NCBI GenBank assembly: GCA_022361095.1
Contig: JAKSBO010000156.1
Location: 1-8,558 of the forward strand
DNA length: 8,558 bases
Direction: 5' to 3'
Source of the DNA: Desulfobacterales bacterium
GTDB lineage: Bacteria; Desulfobacterota; Desulfobacteria; Desulfobacterales; Desulfobacteraceae
Shown here piece by piece: positions 6,615 to 8,558 of the stretch (its first letter is position 1; each line of letters starts with the position of its first letter). A program made the translations under genes and the position numbers. The notes beneath the pieces are model-generated. The model was not told the origin of the DNA. It saw nothing but the letters and a program-made list of their open reading frames with translations, and searched no databases.

Positions 6615-8408
6615 TCAGTAATAATACCAGATTGAGTTGTAGTCCTTGGGTTGCTCCCCGTCTTGTTTAAGACGTTTGAGGTAGTCGTCAATGGAGACAT
6701 CGGTGTAGACATAAGTATCCATGAGCGCCATTCTTTTTTCCCAGGGATGGAACTCGTAGACACGGCGTCCGTCAGGAAGGATGGCGATCATATCACGATT
6801 CTGAGCGGCCATGAGGTAATTTTTGCCCAGACGCGGCACATTGAAAACAATCTCATCGGTGCGCACGGTTCCCGGAAAGAGCCGGGCCTCCTCCTGTTGC
6901 TCCTGGAGCAGGCGGGCGATGGGCACACGATAATTATCGGTCTCCTCTTTGCCCTTGGTATTGAAGGTGTAGTAGGGCGTCACCCCGATCAGCCGCAACT
7001 GCTGCCGCAGGTTTGCAGCCTCGAACTTACGCGAATTGTAATAGGTGTACACCATCTGGTTATAGACCTCGACCCCAAAGAGGCGGAAACGCTGCACCGC
7101 CTGCATGGCCTCTGGTGTGATCTCAGTGGGATGCTCAAAATGGGTGATAATGACCACCTCCCGCCGTCCGGGTTCGTGAAACCGGGTGATGGTCCGCACC
7201 AGGGATTCCGTGATACGTTGGGGCAGGGTCACCGGTGTTCGGGTACCGATACGGATTCGAAGCACATGATCCATCTGGGCCAGGCGACTGAGGATATTAT
7301 CCAGCCGTTCATCGGAGAGGATTAAAGGATCGCCGCCGGTGACCAGGACCTCGGAGATTTCCCTGGTCTTGCCGATCCAGTCAAGTGCCCGGGCAAGTTT
7401 TTTCTCACCCAGGGCCGCATCCGAAGAGGTCACATCCTGAATCTGCCCGTTGCGCTGGCAGTAGACGCAGATCTGGGGACAGGTCAACACCGGTTTGAGT
7501 ATGACAATGCCGGGATAACGGCGGGTGATGCCGTCAATGGGCGAGGTATCCCCCTCAACCATGAAATCATTGCTGCAGCCGGGATCATTCCCGTAATCGC
7601 CGATCCGTTTGATATACGGCATCGGCGGAATCACCTGGGCGCGGATTGCCGTATCCCAGATGCCTCGATTTTCCGGATCCATTAAAGAGATCGTATAGGG
7701 CGTAATGCCGAAAGGTATATGCTCTTTTCCGGCAATGGTGATGGCCGCTTCCTCCTCCTGGGACAGTTTGATCAATTCTCCCAGGATCTGTGGGTCACGG
7801 ATGATATGGCGGACATGCCAGGTCCAGTCGTTCCACTCCAGGTCGGTGATATTGAAAAACCCGAAGAGGCGCTGCCGGTTGCTGCTGTGCTCCCGGATCA
7901 GTGAATCATCCATGCCGCAGGGATAGCGATCGATAAATGCCTGGGCCTTGCGCGCCATACGGGAAAGATCCGTGGAGCGCATTTTTGCCGCAGTCCGCCC
8001 GGAATGCTTGAGAAAGGCGGGGGGCTTTTCCGTATAGAGTTTAGTTAATCCTTTGATGCCTTTCACTAGATGGCGCAATTCCGCGATAAAGCCCGGGCTT
8101 GGCCCTGGGCCCCGGTGGTGTCCGTGGAGCAGGCCTTCAAGATAGGCGAGCAGGGAAAATCCGGCCAGTTCTTCGCTCCGGGCGCTGAGCATGTTTCGCA
8201 ACACCCAGATCGTATCCCTGGAGACAACCCATTCCAGGGCGGCCATATCGTGGGTTTTATCATAGATGTTGAGAAGCAGATTGGACAGATGGCTGCGAAG
8301 CTTGTATCGTTTATCCTCCAATGTTGTATTGGCAAGCAATATTTTTTCCATTACCGGGTCAAGGGCAATGATTCTTCGAATTTGTTGCACACATTGCGCA
8401 GTTTTCAT
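6615..8408 (-). CDS. KamA-family radical SAM/PLP aminomutase, glutamate 2,3-aminomutase-like, with long N-terminal extension
   Basis: This is predicted to move an amino group between the alpha and beta carbons of an amino acid using SAM, a [4Fe-4S] cluster and PLP. Numbering is from the upstream ATG (8438). The cluster motif CPQICVYC gives Cys320, Cys324 and Cys327. GGDPL (368-372) and the strongly KamA-like RIGTRTPVTLPQRIT follow. Lys539 in NVPRLGKN matches the PLP lysine of lysine 2,3-aminomutase. The two Asp residues that hold the lysine side chain there align with Lys495 (PYYTFNTKG) and Asn533, the pair recalled for glutamate 2,3-aminomutase (eam), whose product is beta-glutamate. Residues 1 to about 200 extend beyond the usual enzyme and are mostly helical. 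The chosen ATG (8408) has AGAAGG 8 bases upstream and gives 597 residues; the ATG at 8438 (607 residues) has no ribosome site. No acetyltransferase partner gene follows, unlike in lysine-based ablAB loci. Confidence 0.92.
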   Translation of the reverse strand: MKTAQCVQQIRRIIALDPVMEKILLANTTLEDKRYKLRSHLSNLLLNIYDKTHDMAALEWVVSRDTIWVLRNMLSARSEELAGFSLLAYLEGLLHGHHRGPGPSPGFIAELRHLVKGIKGLTKLYTEKPPAFLKHSGRTAAKMRSTDLSRMARKAQAFIDRYPCGMDDSLIREHSSNRQRLFGFFNITDLEWNDWTWHVRHIIRDPQILGELIKLSQEEEAAITIAGKEHIPFGITPYTISLMDPENRGIWDTAIRAQVIPPMPYIKRIGDYGNDPGCSNDFMVEGDTSPIDGITRRYPGIVILKPVLTCPQICVYCQRNGQIQDVTSSDAALGEKKLARALDWIGKTREISEVLVTGGDPLILSDERLDNILSRLAQMDHVLRIRIGTRTPVTLPQRITESLVRTITRFHEPGRREVVIITHFEHPTEITPEAMQAVQRFRLFGVEVYNQMVYTYYNSRKFEAANLRQQLRLIGVTPYYTFNTKGKEETDNYRVPIARLLQEQQEEARLFPGTVRTDEIVFNVPRLGKNYLMAAQNRDMIAILPDGRRVYEFHPWEKRMALMDTYVYTDVSIDDYLKRLKQDGEQPKDYNSIWYYY

Positions 8409-8468
8409 TGGGTGTGCCTTCTCTTTCTTTATTGGCATTTTGCAAAAAACACAATTTGTCGTTCACAC

Positions 8469-8487
8469 GTCACCAATCAGTAGTGAC
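8469..8487. promoter_or_regulatory. Short inverted repeat upstream of the aminomutase gene
   Basis: GTCAC (8469-8473) and GTGAC (8483-8487) are separated by 9 bases, about 60-80 bases before the preferred start codon of the leftward aminomutase gene. The arms are short, so chance is possible. Confidence 0.2.
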
Positions 8488-8520
8488 CATAAAAACATAT
8501 TGCCTGCCTTCCTGGAAAAT

Positions 8521-8534
8521 TGCAAGCGCTTACC
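8521..8534. promoter_or_regulatory. LacI/cre-like operator upstream of the aminomutase gene
   Basis: TGCAAGCGCTTACC contains the perfect palindrome AAGCGCTT and matches the LacI-family/cre consensus TGNAANCGNTNNCA at all fixed positions but the last. It lies about 115 bases upstream of the preferred aminomutase start. A TTGCAA that could be a leftward -35 lies at its left edge (8523-8518). Whether it serves this gene or one beyond the window edge cannot be told. Confidence 0.35.
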
Positions 8535-8558
8535 AGTCACATCCCCATGTTCAATAAG

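Noticed and set aside
6422..6763. 113-codon leftward frame overlapping the aminomutase 3' end
   Set aside because: It begins inside the aminomutase in another frame, has no ribosome site and no recognisable motif.
6651..7325. 224-codon rightward open frame opposite the aminomutase
   Set aside because: It lies antisense to the conserved radical SAM/PLP core and shows no domain of its own.
8439..8558. Possible riboswitch upstream of the aminomutase
   Set aside because: The leader is short and shows no conserved riboswitch pairing; only short palindromes are visible.

Overview
The window looks like accessory or intergenic-rich chromosome from an anaerobic Desulfobacterota-type bacterium (Desulfobacteraceae would fit). 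This is inference: moderate GC, the protein style, and a KamA-type radical SAM enzyme next to a CPC-type metal ATPase. No rRNA, tRNA, CRISPR array, transposase or phage gene was seen. There are seven genes, one cut by the left edge.

Region 1 (1-4366) is a divergent regulatory and transport block. Going left from about 2290 lies an apparent three-gene operon: a TetR-family repressor, an OmpR-family response regulator, and a membrane histidine kinase that runs off the window at base 1. Facing right is a heavy-metal P1B-type ATPase with a CPC motif. It has no N-terminal HMA domain and an unusual last-membrane-segment signature (HNAGS). The 180-bp divergent intergenic region carries two inverted repeats and a perfect TTGACA box. 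The simplest model is that the TetR protein controls the exporter and its own operon, while the two-component pair adds an envelope signal.

Region 2 (4460-6234) is a second divergent pair: an acetoacetate-decarboxylase-superfamily gene (leftward) and an AraC-family regulator (rightward), with a perfect 8-bp-arm inverted repeat between them. The enzyme keeps the Schiff-base lysine, but the adjacent lysine that tunes its pKa in classical decarboxylases is Gln. Its reaction is therefore open.

Region 3 (6235-6614) is a 380-bp gap without a convincing gene.

Region 4 (6615-8558) holds a leftward gene for a large KamA-family radical SAM/PLP aminomutase. Its two substrate-specificity positions are Lys and Asn, as recalled for glutamate 2,3-aminomutase, rather than the Asp pair of lysine 2,3-aminomutase. 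It also carries a long N-terminal extension. Its upstream region has a LacI/cre-like operator and another inverted repeat.

The most distinctive items are the predicted glutamate-type aminomutase with its extra N-terminal domain, the ADC-like enzyme under likely AraC control, and the metal ATPase of unassigned specificity with its triple-regulator operon. All alignments to reference enzymes were done by hand from memory.
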